NCBI GenBank assembly: GCA_009746045.1
Contig: RPFO01000079.1
Coordinates: 5,800,233-5,864,232, forward strand
Reading direction: 5' to 3'
Source: Mesostigma viride
Taxonomy: Eukaryota; Streptophyta; Mesostigmatophyceae; Mesostigmatales; Mesostigmataceae
DNA length: 64,000 bases
Shown here: piece after piece, positions 46,691-57,395 of the stretch
Position numbering within the stretch: the first letter of the stretch is position 1
Layout: every line of letters begins with the position of its first letter
Translations under genes and position numbers: made by a program
The notes under the pieces: model-generated
What the model was told of the DNA's origin: nothing
Seen by the model: only the letters and a program-made list of their open reading frames with translations
The model's database searches: none

Positions 46691-47405
46691 TCTTGCTATG
46701 TATGGAGATATCGTTTTTCACTTCTCTAACTTGAGTAATGCAAGCACAAGGCAACATAATTAGTTTTGAACCCCTGAAAAGAAAGAACCTTACATGCCCT
46801 ACGTCTCAGAACACTGTTGCATCATGCATGACACCAGGACACGGTGACAAAGTGGCATGGCACAAGATACAACTGCATTTGACACCAAATATTGATAAGG
46901 CTAAACAACTAGCCTTCATTCCTAAATAGCCATGCATGCATCACATTCTTTACTGAAATATGACATGGATCTACTAAGTCAACCATGCAGTCACATGTGA
47001 GTCTCAAACCATTAAAACAGGTATGCGCATATGTGTATTCCATCTGGGTTTGATGCCCAGGCGCATACCATTAATTAGACAACTAGTCCAAAACAATGCA
47101 TGTCTCACTTAATAGTCATCATAATACACATCTTGTTCCAGATTGTTATTTGGTATTTCACCAGACGCCTCCGAGGCACTGCGTCCGATGATGCCTGGTG
47201 CAAAACAATAGCATTTATAGCACGCAAAACAAGAAAGCAAAACAAGAAAGTTACGTATTTTCTCCGACACCAAACGTCATCGTACCCTCCATGCAGCAGC
47301 CTCGTGCAAGCTGAATTGCATAGAAGCTGCAACTACGATTCTATTCATGAAAGCATACAGGCAGGCAGTCGACATCCCAAGCAGGATAACCCCCCTAAAC
47401 AACAA

Positions 47406-47508
47406 CCCCTCGCGGGGGGCGCGTGAAAACGGCAAAGGCAAAGCGGAGCCCGCCGCCTTTGGGCGGGCGGAGCGGAGCCTTCAGTTTTCACGCGCCCCCC
47501 GCGAGGGG
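47406..47508. repeat. Perfect 25-bp inverted repeat forming a 103-bp hairpin
   Basis: Arms at 47406-47430 and 47484-47508 (starting CCCCTCGCGGGGGGCGCG). The 53-bp loop is itself GC-rich with repeated AGCGGAGCC. It looks like a small MITE or a structured element inside the larger transposon. Confidence 0.8.
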
Positions 47509-47561
47509 AAATTTTTTTTGGAAAATGGGGCAAACCATGGGGGTTTTCTTACGGAATTTAC

Positions 47562-47819
47562 CTGCGATCTTCCTTGCGATGCAGTTTTGCCTGGTCGCTC
47601 GCGCTCCCCGTCCGAACCGCCATCAGAGGCTGCATTAATTCTATTAAGCTCATTCAGCGCGCCCCGGACGTACACGGTTGATTTCTTATCTTTTGGTTGT
47701 TCATCTGCCTTCCCGTCTACAGCAGCGCCATCATCGGCTGTCTCGGCATGCTCTGCACGTTCATCCGAGCCATACTGTTCATGGATTTCTGCCGGCGGCT
47801 GCTGTTCGCCGCTAGCCAT
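47562..47819 (-). CDS. Possible first exon of an unknown acidic protein in the transposon
   Basis: ATG at 47819 (MASGEQQPPAEIHEQYGSDE), then a Glu/Asp/Lys-rich, probably disordered stretch, and a good donor CAG|GTAAAT at 47562-47556. Without the splice, the frame runs into the hairpin. No downstream exon was identified, so both function and reality are uncertain. Confidence 0.3.
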
Positions 47820-47939
47820 CGCAGCTATATCCTATCAAACTCCGCTGTCCTAAAAACACGAACAAACACGAGGGCACGCAAATTATCTACGTCGTGCGTC
47901 CAGAAGTACTTGTCGTGTATATTATTTTGCGTTCAAGTT

Positions 47940-48120
47940 CTCCGGACCTCGTGACATCGGGTGCATGCCTTCGTTCCCGAGGTCGATGTCCCGAGGTCCC
48001 GAGAACTTGCGGCCCAAATTTAGGTGGTGTCCCGAGGTCCCGACACCTGATTGGCCCGTTGAGATTCGCTCAGAATCAAGAGCAATCAATGCGGACCACG
48101 AGTAGCTCGGACCTCGTGAC
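47940..48120. promoter_or_regulatory. Cluster of five CGAGGTC motifs between divergent reading frames
   Basis: CGAGGTC at 47978, 47992 and 48033, and its complement GACCTCG at 47945 and 48110, within 172 bp. The cluster lies between a minus-strand candidate exon starting at 47819 and a plus-strand frame starting at 48341. Regulatory role is inference from position and repetition. Confidence 0.4.
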
Positions 48121-48340
48121 ACCACCTCGGGCCAGGCGGGTGCACTTGCACGCCGATATATCGACAACGATGGAAGATTGCATCGGTAAAATGTATTCTA
48201 AAGACTTTGACCGAACGACTTTCTTCATTACCGCTGCAACTTTTTTTTCCTGAGCTACCGCATATTTCCGACCAATTTCAAGGCTGCGTCAGGCTTGGCA
48301 GACCCATACTTCGTATATATATGCGTTTGCCCCGAACGTC

Positions 48341-48964
48341 ATGTTTAATGCAGGCTTTGTGGACTCTAAAGACGCCCACGATGTTGGGGCTTTTATCAGC
48401 CTCTGGACATGTAGAAACTGCGGTCAGCAGGTGAATGCCGGAACGAGTTCTGTGGCGGGGTGTGCGAAACAGACATCAAGCGCACGGCAGACATGGATAC
48501 CTCCGAGCGGTATGTTCCCTTATTCAAATCTACGGGCCAATTCACTCCTTGTTGAATCCCTGACCTTGTCACGGATGAATATGTTACCAGTTCCCCATCT
48601 CCGGAGTTTCTCTTTTGGTCATCTTCTTATCTTACGGGAGGTGCGTCATGAATCGTATAGCGAGCTACGGTTTCATGGCGAGCCTTTTCTTCACATCAGC
48701 GACGTACAGGTTACCTTAGAGGCTAGGGATGTCAAGGAACTCATCACACGGATATTAGGGAGGGTGCATGACGGATTGCGGGCAAGATATTACGGGCTGG
48801 CTGGCAGCCTTGCAGCGCTATTGCCTCCGATCGATGGCAATGATTTGCAGGCAGGGCTATGGATCACAAAGCTGTTGCTTTGCTCTAGTTGTACATGCTG
48901 CAATTTATTGGCATTGTGCTCACGGCAAGTAATGTTGCATGACATGGTTGACCACGAAGATTGA
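48341..48964 (+). CDS. Hypothetical protein inside the transposon
   Basis: 207 codons, MFNAGFVDSKDAHDVGAFIS, with a CRNCGQQ motif near residue 25 and a middle section (LEARDVKELITRILGRVHDG) that looks like folded protein. I do not recognise the family. It may be an exon of the same transcription unit as the DUF7869-like gene or a decayed passenger. Confidence 0.35.
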   Translation: MFNAGFVDSKDAHDVGAFISLWTCRNCGQQVNAGTSSVAGCAKQTSSARQTWIPPSGMFPYSNLRANSLLVESLTLSRMNMLPVPHLRSFSFGHLLILREVRHESYSELRFHGEPFLHISDVQVTLEARDVKELITRILGRVHDGLRARYYGLAGSLAALLPPIDGNDLQAGLWITKLLLCSSCTCCNLLALCSRQVMLHDMVDHED

Positions 48965-50639
48965 TGGAAAACCTTGAAGCAATTGGTGGCTTTCTTGGAT
49001 GCTCGATGGCTTCACATGCTTGTGAGTCCATAAAACCCACTGTATACGTGCCCACCATCTCTAAGCTGAAAGCATCTGCCTTCAACAAGCATCTTAAGAC
49101 ATGCATGCACATGAGAACTGTCATGGTTTGTGGAGAGGGTGGCATATTGCGTGAGAGTGGAGAGAGGACAGTGGCCGGGCTAGGCCAGCTACCTGTGCTG
49201 CCACACGGCCGGGCGGCAAACACTGATGCACAAGCTGCCTTACACGCCAGCACCCAAGCTGCCTTCACACCCCTGAATGATGAGCAGAGGGCATCCTGGA
49301 CGGCCGCATCCATGCAGTTCATGCAGTTCAGGCTGTGCGTGCTGGCCAAGGGCACGGGTAAATGAGCCAATGGCGGGCTATTATTACGCACGTTGCAACC
49401 AGCGCCAATGAAGCAACCCAAGCCTGCCCTCCTGACAGGTATGTGTGTTTTGTTTTCTCATGTGGTGTGCACAACCAGCAATCCTTTATTTCCCTATGAT
49501 GCATGTTTGCGGAATTCTGGCAACCTGGCACATGGCCAAACTCCTCAATGTCAGGGGTGGGAGGGGTTGTTTGTCAAGTGGATAGACACACGCACATGCT
49601 CAACACCTCTTGCTCCAATGCCACTGCCACTCACCCAGAAACTCAGGCACAACCACGCACGATCGCTAAGCTGCTAGCCAGAATCGCAGTCCTCACCAAA
49701 GTGAGGGATGGGGCACCAGCTAGTTTGACAGTCTGGCTGAGGACGTGCAGGAGTTGAATGACATATCTGAAGCAAGTAGTCACGGATGGCTTGGAGAAAC
49801 ATGGTGAAGCATGCATGGGCATGCATCTCATGTTGACAAGGGCCAGAGCAAGAGCATGAGCACGATGCATGTGCCTATGTAGAGGCCATTGGGCTTGCAC
49901 TATCTGTTGAAGACAGCTGCGGTATTGTGGCCAAGCGGCTCACCGGGGATGTGCAGTGGCTTCTTCATGCTAGGTATGATGGCGGCCAAGTGCAGTCCTT
50001 TGGTGGCATATTTCAAGCCGGCAACCTCGAGGTAGCAACTGAGCAGTGTATGAGCTGTCTGGCTATGCACCACAGCGCTGGCTGAGGAGATCTAGTCCAA
50101 CTTGGAAGCTGCGTTGCCAGCAACGTGGGCCCCTATAACAGAGACAGGGACATGGGGGCATCCATGGTGATGCAGAGGACCATGTGTGGCAACCTTGGTC
50201 AGGCGGGCCGGTTGCCAAGGGATGTGCTGCTACCAAATCAAGGCGCACAAAACACATCGCAACCATGCCGACGGCCGAGATGCCTGGCATCAGATTAGAT
50301 TATTACATTGCCAAGCTGAGTTTGCGGCTACCGTGCGTGCTGTGGGTTTGAACTGATCATGCTAGCCAACGTGACAGTTGGCAGTTCTTATGTCTAACAA
50401 GCCCCTACTTGAAAATTGCCTTAGCATGGCCGTATGCACATATATACAACCATGTCTAGCCACTGTTCATGTTCATATATCTTTGTCTGTGTGTCACAAA
50501 AGTTGTGTTATATTATCTGTGCAAGGTCTGAACAGTTAGCAACACAGTTGGTGGGAGTTGGCCATACCGTTACTAAAGAACTTTGCATCCAAGGTTGAGT
50601 GATTAGCTGGAAACTCGCAGGTGTTGCATGGACCAGTGA
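48965..50639. other. Transposon interior without a recognised gene
   Basis: Only short, interrupted frames. Composition is intermediate and there are no tandem arrays. Confidence 0.4.
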
Positions 50640-51170
50640 ACCCAATGACACTTGATGGACCTGAAGTTTTGTGCAATGTCTGAAATGACATGATGATTAA
50701 CATGGGCGCTTGTTTTCAGCCTCACCTGAGCACATCTTGCATGGGAACTGCAAGAAATGTGGCGGAAATGCAAAAAACGCACATTTTTTCTCACATTTGC
50801 TAGCAAGCTGTCAATGAATGAAGTACAACAGACCTGGATTTTTGTGCAATGTCTACTATGATGATATTTAATATGCTTGCAAGTTTCCAGCCCCAACTGA
50901 GCACATCTTGTATGAAAACTGTCATGAAATGTGTGAAAAAAACGCGAAAAACGTGCATTTTTGCTAGCATTTGGTGGCATTTTGTTACCAAATACAGTAC
51001 GATGGACCTGATTTTTTGTGCCATGTCTACATTTATGATGTGTAACGTGATTGCAAATTTCCAGCCTCGACTGAACACATCTTCCATGGAAACTGCTATG
51101 AGATGTGGTGAAACGGTGCGTTTTTGCTAGCATTTGGTGGCAGTTTGTCACCAAATGAGGTCAGATGACC
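50640..51170. repeat. Three diverged tandem copies of a 180-bp unit
   Basis: Each copy has a GATGGACCTG...TTTTGTGC(A/C)ATGTCTA segment, an AGCC(C/T)...TGA(G/A)CACATCTT segment and TTTGCTAGCATTTGGTGGCA. Identity between copies is moderate. They lie just upstream of the DUF7869-like gene. Confidence 0.65.
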
Positions 51171-51457
51171 ATGGGACATGGTGCACAGATGGTAGACATG
51201 AGCATAAGCCTACATGCAAACAGCCAGGTCAGGAGCTCTTTATTTGCATATCAAATGGTATTTGTTTGTATTAAAATCTGGAAAGTTGCTAAAAATAGAC
51301 ATGCCAAAAATAGACCAACCGATGTCGAAAAATTCTGGAAAGTCAAATTCCTTTTACTGGTGTCATGGACATGCTGCCTACCAATATCTAGCATGTTTGG
51401 ACTCAATTTGCTCCTTGTAGGGCTTATAAGGGCATTTTTTGGCACTTTCATACCGTT

Positions 51458-52585
51458 GTGGGCTTGGGTAGCACTGCTGGACGGCGTGTTCGAGGATCCC
51501 GTTCAATATCTGCCAGGATTGGGGAGGCCAAAGCGCTTTGTGAGCTATGGATTCGGCGTTGGTTACGCCCAGCAGTTGAGAAAGATCCTCGAGATGGCCG
51601 CAGCATTCTTGAGCAACCCTGCAAGAAGACTTTGTACTCGGAGTATGTTAGGGAGAGACAAGATTACAATGCACCTGTGGTTAGTATTTCGCTTTTCAGG
51701 ACAATCTTCAAAGCAGTGGCGACAATCATGGAAGTCCATGTTGAGCGTTTTCGCACAAAGGTTATGGGTGAATGTTCCCGCTGTCGAAAGCTGAAGGATG
51801 CCATTTTGTTTTACCGGACCACTGACCGGGCCAGGTGGGAGGCCAGTAAGGAGAAGTTAGCTGATCACACTGATTTCTTTAATGGGGAGCGGATGGCTTA
51901 TCTGCAGCGAAGGTTCGAAGGCGCCAAGCATTTTTTTGTTTCCATAGTCATGGATGGTTTGGCAAAGATGAAGACAGCGGTTCCAACGAGGGGGAGCGCC
52001 TCGAAAGAGTGGCTTAGCAGCCGCCAGCTTCATATACCGTACCAGTTAGTCTGCTCTATTTTGCACGGGGTGAGGACGTATTTTTGGGTCATCATGCCAT
52101 GGGTAGCTAATTCTGAGGTTTCTGGTAATTCAGGGCGCGTCACGGCAACAGTGCTCACGCATCAGTTGTTGGAAGTGGTTGTTGAGCGTCCATGGGAGAA
52201 GTCCACTGATCCTGAGATTCGTGAGTTTGGCCTTGCCCCTAACCTCGTCCTTCAAGTGGATGGGGGTGGGGACAACATGAACAACGAGTTGTTGGGGTTC
52301 CTAGCTGTTCTCATTGTCCGCCGCCTCTTTGCTCGCATCAGGGTGTGCCGGCTTCCACCGGGACACACACACAATGATGCTGACCAAAGGTTTGGTTGGT
52401 TCATCCGGTGGTACAACGGCATCAAGAACCGTGTGTCAGATCTTCCACCGGTGCTGATGCTGACGTTTCAAGACGTGCTGCAGGGGCTGAAGCGTGCCTT
52501 TGCACAGCAGTGTGCAAGGGTGCATAACAATCAGTGCATGGCTGGTTATCGCGAGGTCATGTTTTGCCTGGCATGGTCCCTCTAA
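51458..52585 (+). CDS. DUF7869-like protein, candidate transposase
   Basis: About 375 codons. N-terminal: KKTLYSEYVRERQDYNAPVV and FRTIFK, a helical DNA-binding-like segment. A zinc-knuckle-like CSRCRKLKDAIL follows. The core reads LVLQVDGGGDNMNNELLGFL and then LPPGHTHNDADQRFGWFIRW. The paired D...N and GHTH..D motifs are those of the DUF7869 family, common in algal, plant and animal genomes, often in repeated loci. An RNase H-like nuclease fold is plausible but is inference. Its position between matching terminal inverted repeats supports a transposase role. The start is uncertain: the first 60 codons match nothing I know, and an upstream exon joined at about 51520 (TGCCAG|GATT) is possible. 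Confidence 0.65.
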   Translation: MGLGSTAGRRVRGSRSISARIGEAKALCELWIRRWLRPAVEKDPRDGRSILEQPCKKTLYSEYVRERQDYNAPVVSISLFRTIFKAVATIMEVHVERFRTKVMGECSRCRKLKDAILFYRTTDRARWEASKEKLADHTDFFNGERMAYLQRRFEGAKHFFVSIVMDGLAKMKTAVPTRGSASKEWLSSRQLHIPYQLVCSILHGVRTYFWVIMPWVANSEVSGNSGRVTATVLTHQLLEVVVERPWEKSTDPEIREFGLAPNLVLQVDGGGDNMNNELLGFLAVLIVRRLFARIRVCRLPPGHTHNDADQRFGWFIRWYNGIKNRVSDLPPVLMLTFQDVLQGLKRAFAQQCARVHNNQCMAGYREVMFCLAWSL

Positions 52586-52904
52586 TGATGACTCTATGTC
52601 ATAAATGTCCCTCACTATAACGACTCAATGAGAATGTGTTATAATTTTTCATTTTAAGTTAGACATGTATGATGTCAATGAGGCACCCATGAATATACTT
52701 AGTTGTCTCTTTTATACAGTCACATGATGTGTTCCCACGTACCATGCTGAAATAAATTATGTGCATGCTTAAATATTGTCAAGGCAAGCAGCAATTAATA
52801 AACGCTTAGCTGCAATTTGTGAATGCTTACATGTGTATAGTTAGACAACTACAATGTCAATACAATTCTGCAAAGATGTGTCTTTACATGCAATATGAGG
52901 CGCC

Positions 52905-53660
52905 ATGGTGGTGTCACGGTGTCACGGTGTCACGGTGTCACGGTGTCACGGTGTCACGGTGTCACGGTGTCACGGTGTCACGTGCGGAGTCACGGTGTCC
53001 AGGTCATCTAGGGCAACCTTGTCATTATCAAATAGACATATAATCCCCATTACTTAATCACTAAATGTGCAAAGATGTGTGTTTACATGCAATATGAGGC
53101 GCCATGGTGGTGTCACGGTGTCACGGTGTCACGGTGTCACGGTGTCACGGTGTCACGGTGTCACGGTGTCACGTTGTCCAGGTCATCTAGGGCAACCTTG
53201 TCATCATCAAATAGACATATAATCCCCATTACTTAATCACTAAATGTGCAAAGATGTGTGTTTACATGCAATATGAGGCGCCATGGTGGTGTCACGGTGT
53301 CACGGTGTCACGGTGTCACGGTGTCACGGAGTCACGGTGTCCAGGTCATCTAGGGCAACCTTGTCATTATCAAATAGACATATAATCCCCATTACTTAAT
53401 CACTAAATGTGCAAAGATGTGTGTTTACATGCAATATGAGGCGCCATGGTGGTGTCACCGAGTCACGGTGTCACGGTGTCACGGTGTCACGGTGTCACGT
53501 TGTCCAGGTCATCTAGGGCAACCTTGTCATCATCAAATAGACATATAATCCCCATTACTTAATCACTAAATGTGCAAAGATGTGTGTTTACATGCAATAT
53601 GAGGCGCCATGGTGGTGTCACGGTGTCACGGTGTCACGGTGTCACGGTGTCACAGGTCCT
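52905..53660. repeat. Right subterminal arrays of GGTGTCAC, five clusters
   Basis: Clusters start near 52911, 53110, 53289, 53452 and 53616. They are separated by four copies of a spacer of about 120 bp with GGTCATCTAGGGCAACCTTG and GATGTGTGTTTACATGCAAT. They are the reverse complement of the left arrays, so orientation relative to the nearest end is conserved. Confidence 0.92.
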
Positions 53661-53748
53661 ATGAACTTCCCCTTCCTCAAAGACTTTAGTTGAGATGTTA
53701 GATGCATAGAAATGCAACTTTGAAAAATGAAGTACAAATGGCGTGCTC

Positions 53749-53773
53749 TAGTACAAATCCATATTAGGCTAGG
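53749..53773 (-). repeat. Right terminal inverted repeat
   Basis: 25 bp, reverse complement of the left end. Followed by the GCCTC target duplication. Confidence 0.88.
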
Positions 53774-54950
53774 GCCTCCCTTATCTGCGCAGCCTCCCTC
53801 GCCCCCGCCTTCAGCTCATCGATCGCCCTCTGCTCCCTCCTCGGGCGCTCTGCCGCCGAGATCTAGGCCCCCACTTCCTCTTCCACGTCCGAAATATCAG
53901 CTCCATCCTCAAGGAGGCCTTCGAGCAGCACGTGACATGCACGGTCCCTCGCCGGCCGCAGATGTGGCGGCCATGGGCGGCACGCTCGCCGGCTGCCAAG
54001 CTTCCCCTACTAGCTCCTCTACTCCACCACCAACGCCACCTCCAAGCTCCTCGCCTCCACCGACCGCCACCCGGGCCACCGACGCCCTCACTGCCCAGCT
54101 CCTCGCCATCGACAAGCCGCCTCCAGGACAATGCCATCGCCATCGAATGCCTGCAAAACACCGCAGGCATCACTGCCCATGCAGGCGGTGAAGGACATCA
54201 CGGCGCCCGGCCAGCCGCCCCTGCTGGCCCTTCCGGCAATGCACCTCCCACTCAGACCTGGGCAGCCATGCTGATGAACCACACCACCACGTATATACCA
54301 CCACCTCTGCCATCATCGCCGCCCAGCTCAAGCAGCAGACGCTCGACCTCCGCGAGGAGGCCGAGCTCGACATGCAAGCGCAGGCTGCGCAGCCTTAACG
54401 TCGATCATCGTCAAGCACTTCGACCAGTTGCAGGACAAGACCTCCGAGGCCCTTGCCACGGCGTTTGAGAACAAAATCCTTGTCCCCATGGCTCTCAAGT
54501 ACTGGTAAGGGCAAGCCGCGGGGGGTGACCCGCCTTCCCCGCTCGTGGGGTAAGGCTGGCCCCTCCCCATTTCTCCTCACCTTCAGTTTGACACCATGGC
54601 GGATAAGATGGAGTTCCGGCCTCGATCAAGCGTCGCGAGCGGCTTGGGGGGACCTCCTACACGCTGGACGACGACTTGACATTGGCGCCGCAACAACGGC
54701 GACGGGAGCTACAGTGGCCGACCTACCTCCAGCGCAGACGGCAGGGCAGAAGCCGGTCTACTGGAGGGCCCGCCGGGGGCGGACATCTACGTCGCCCACA
54801 AGCCCTGGCAGGCGACCCCTGCCGCCCCAGCCACCCCTGCAGCCAACCCATGCAGCCTAGTAGGGGATTATTATACAGCAGTCGTGTAGACTAGAAAAGC
54901 TTAGTGATCAACGTGGCCATGTATGCCTACGTGATGGGCCCACACCCGCC
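53774..54950 (+). pseudogene. LINE ORF1-type element, copy 2, right part
   Basis: Continues copy 1 equivalents: ILKEAFEQHVT region, LQDNAIAIECLQNTAGITA, the RQTLDLREEAELD helix, then a frame-broken C-terminal domain with the QQQRRREL motif and KPVYWR. Several frame changes make it non-functional. Ends near 54950. Confidence 0.75.
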
Positions 54951-55530
54951 CTTGCAATAGATAGCTGTAGCGATTTGGAGTCATGCTTTGCCCATGCAGA
55001 TAGTTACTCTCTGCGCTGAGATGCCATGCACTGGTCAGCTATAGCCGGCCATATATATATCTTCCACTGCCTAGATAGATGTTGTAGTTAGAATGCTGTT
55101 AGATACATGTAGTATGTAGCCAATGTAGATAGATTAGACCGGTAGGAATGTTTGCACCCATCCATCCATCCATCGGGGTTAATTAATTAATCAATTAACC
55201 GAAGTGCTTTTAATCCGGGGTGCTTTTAATCGGGGTTAATGCTCCGTGACTCCCCAACGGGAGCACGAGTCTAATTAATTCATTAATATATCTTCCACCC
55301 CATATGTCATGCAGGCCTCCTGGGCCATCTCCCAAAGCCGCCCCGTGCGAGCATGATCGGGATGCATGATCCATCATGGTGGTGCAGGCCGTGCACACTG
55401 TGCACCCAGAGCAGGTGACAGTTTACATCCTCCACCTGCATGTTCTGAGCCCAGACTGTATTAAAAACCCATAGATGCCCCTTTAAACCCTTTAAAAACC
55501 CATAGATGCCCCAGAATGTATTAAAGGCCA
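54951..55530. other. Unassigned spacer with LINE 3'-tail remnants
   Basis: Contains GTGCTTTTAATC repeats and TTAATTAATTAATCAATTAA (about 55180), then CTCCGTGACTCCCCAACGGGAGCACGAG-type hairpin sequence (55232-55261). A similar hairpin motif occurs at 61.65 kb. No gene. Confidence 0.4.
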
Positions 55531-56011
55531 TATCAAAGAGACAACCAGCGCAGGCCAGAAATCGGGAGAATCTGGACCATGGTAGCTCGAGCCTGCCGTT
55601 ATCTTGTCCGCGTTTTCGAGTCGTTCAGGATCATGAATGGAGATGGAAATTTGTAGCCTTGTGCATTGAAATTATGGCTGGCTTACGTGTAGAGCGACTA
55701 GATGCCCTAGACGGTGGGGCCGGAAACAGCTTGCTTGATCAAGGCGTCTGTTTCGAGCCTAACATAAGCTGGCCGGGAGTGTCTAGTGGTGAGCACCATT
55801 GCTGCGATCGCTCTCCCACCATTTACGAGGAAATACCCGCAAATGGAAAACCACTGAAAAGGTCTAGCGAGTCAGTCATTACGTTAGCCATGCCATGATT
55901 CCAAACGTCCAAGAACTGCACACGGTGCAAAGGCAAAAATCCGGAGGACGGCACTTTCAAATGTGCGGCGGGAACCAAAAGCCCGCGTATGCCAGAAAGC
56001 ATCGTGTTGCT
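55531..56011 (+). repeat. Dispersed repeat rep-A, copy B, left part
   Basis: Starts ATATCAAAGAGACAACCAGC and matches copy A in reverse orientation through CCAGAAAGCATCGTGTTGCT, where the LINE is inserted. It resumes at 57333. Confidence 0.85.
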
Positions 56012-57236
56012 CCTCTGGGACGCTCTATGGGCTGTACTTGCTCGCGCTCGCGTCCCCACTCCCCTGATTACCGTCATCCGCACGCTGTATGAGGGGTCGA
56101 CCACTTCGGTGCGCACTCAACACGGCATTACCCCGCCATGCCCACTGCAGACCGGCGTCTGGCAGGGTTGCGTCCTGTCCCCGTACCTGTTTATTATTGT
56201 AGTGGATTATGTCATGCGCCAGGCACGTGCTCGCTTTGCTAGCATTGCAGGCCGTGCCCCTGGCCTAGCGATCACGAACGAGCTTGGGGAAGGGGGGCCG
56301 ACTAACAAGCAGAACTTACTAGCTGACCTCATTTATGCCGACGACATCACGCTCATCGAGAAGCCGGAGTCTGCCCAACTTTGGCTGGACTGCCTGGCGC
56401 TCGAGGCTCGGGCGGTTGGTCTAGAAATCAGCCCCAAAACGGAGGCCCTGGCCCTCGGCATGGCAGGGCCCCCACCCACACTCCGCCTCTTAGACGATGC
56501 CGAGGTCAACTACCCTCCTTCAGGCCGCTTCAAGCTGCTCGGCAGTTGGCTTCCCGACTGCGAGGACGACATGACGACACGGATCGGCATGGCGTGGGCG
56601 CACCTCCATGACCACCGCCGCTGGTGGAGCAACCCCGCCCTACCCCGGATCGTCAAGCGTGACCTCTTCAAGGTCGTCATTCTGACGATCCTGACCTACG
56701 GCGCCGAGACGTGGACACTGATGCAGGAGCTGGAGCAACGACTCGACGGCGCCGTCACCAAGATGCTGCGCAAGGCCCTTAACATCCCCTTTGGTTTGCA
56801 CATTAGTAATGAGGATTTGTACGCTGATTTGCCCTATGTTTCCCACATTATTAGGCACAGGCGCCTGGGCCTAGCCGGGCACCTGGCCCGCCCAGATCAG
56901 GTAGATACATCAGATAGACTAGCTGGCACCAAGCCCGCCCAGCCTGGGCGATATGTCCTCACCTGGCGTGCCCCCGGCCGCGCGCGGCAGGGCCGCCACC
57001 CGTGGACTTTTCGTGATAGACTCGGCATGGACATGTGCTACGCTAGACGTGACGGGCTCACCCCCGGGCAGCCTCCTGGTTTGTCTGTAATATGGAGGCA
57101 GATGGTGCGCAAGGATAGATGGCAAGTAGTGATGAAGGAGACCACCCCCAAGCCTGTGGGGGCTCCGCGTGTGACCAAGTATGGCATTCATAGCGATTCG
57201 GGCCGCGGTGCCCACACCCCTGTAACTAGGACCTAG
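56012..57236 (+). CDS. Non-LTR reverse transcriptase, C-terminal part
   Basis: An open frame of about 408 codons, entered from the flanking repeat. It begins within the palm domain (GVWQGCVLSPYLFIIVVDYV, then ADLIYADDITLIEK with the YADD catalytic motif), followed by thumb and C-terminal regions (LTYGAETWTLMQELEQRLDG, TKMLRKALNIP, RRLGLAGHLARPDQ). The fingers and any endonuclease are missing, so it is a dead-on-arrival copy. Sequence style resembles the RTE/L1-like elements of algae and animals, not the R2-like element at 38-42 kb. The frame has no internal stop, suggesting recent insertion. Confidence 0.9.
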
Positions 57237-57332
57237 ATGATAGCATATACCATCCATTCCATCCCATGTTCCCCTCCCACTGAGGACTTATGCTCACGTG
57301 ACGCAGTCACGTGTCTATTAATTAATTAATTA
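56012..57332 (+). mobile_element. 5'-truncated LINE with 11-bp target duplication
   Basis: Flanked by perfect ATCGTGTTGCT at 56001-56011 and 57333-57343. The 3' end contains CACGTGACGCAGTCACGTG and a TTAATTAATTAATTAA tail. The sequence is oriented with its reverse transcriptase on the plus strand and lacks the 5' part. The empty site exists in rep-A copy A. Confidence 0.9.
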
Positions 57333-57343
57333 ATCGTGTTGCT

Positions 57344-57395
57344 GCAGCGACGCGACGATGTGGACAACGAATCCAGTGCCAAGCTCGGAGCCAGT
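57344..57395 (+). repeat. Dispersed repeat rep-A, copy B, right part
   Basis: GCAGCGACGCGACGATGTGG and following match copy A beyond the insertion point. Similarity stops near 57395. Confidence 0.8.

Larger units (their letters stand above)
46192..53773 (+). mobile_element. 7.58-kb DNA transposon with 25-bp terminal inverted repeats
   Basis: The left end starts CCTAGCCTAATATGGATTTG. The right end (53749-53773) is its perfect reverse complement over 25 bp. GCCTC flanks both ends (46187-46191 and 53774-53778), a 5-bp target duplication. Inside each end are arrays of an 8-bp motif in mirror orientation. The only recognisable protein is DUF7869-like (51458-52585). The element is inserted in a LINE ORF1 pseudogene. 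Confidence 0.85.
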
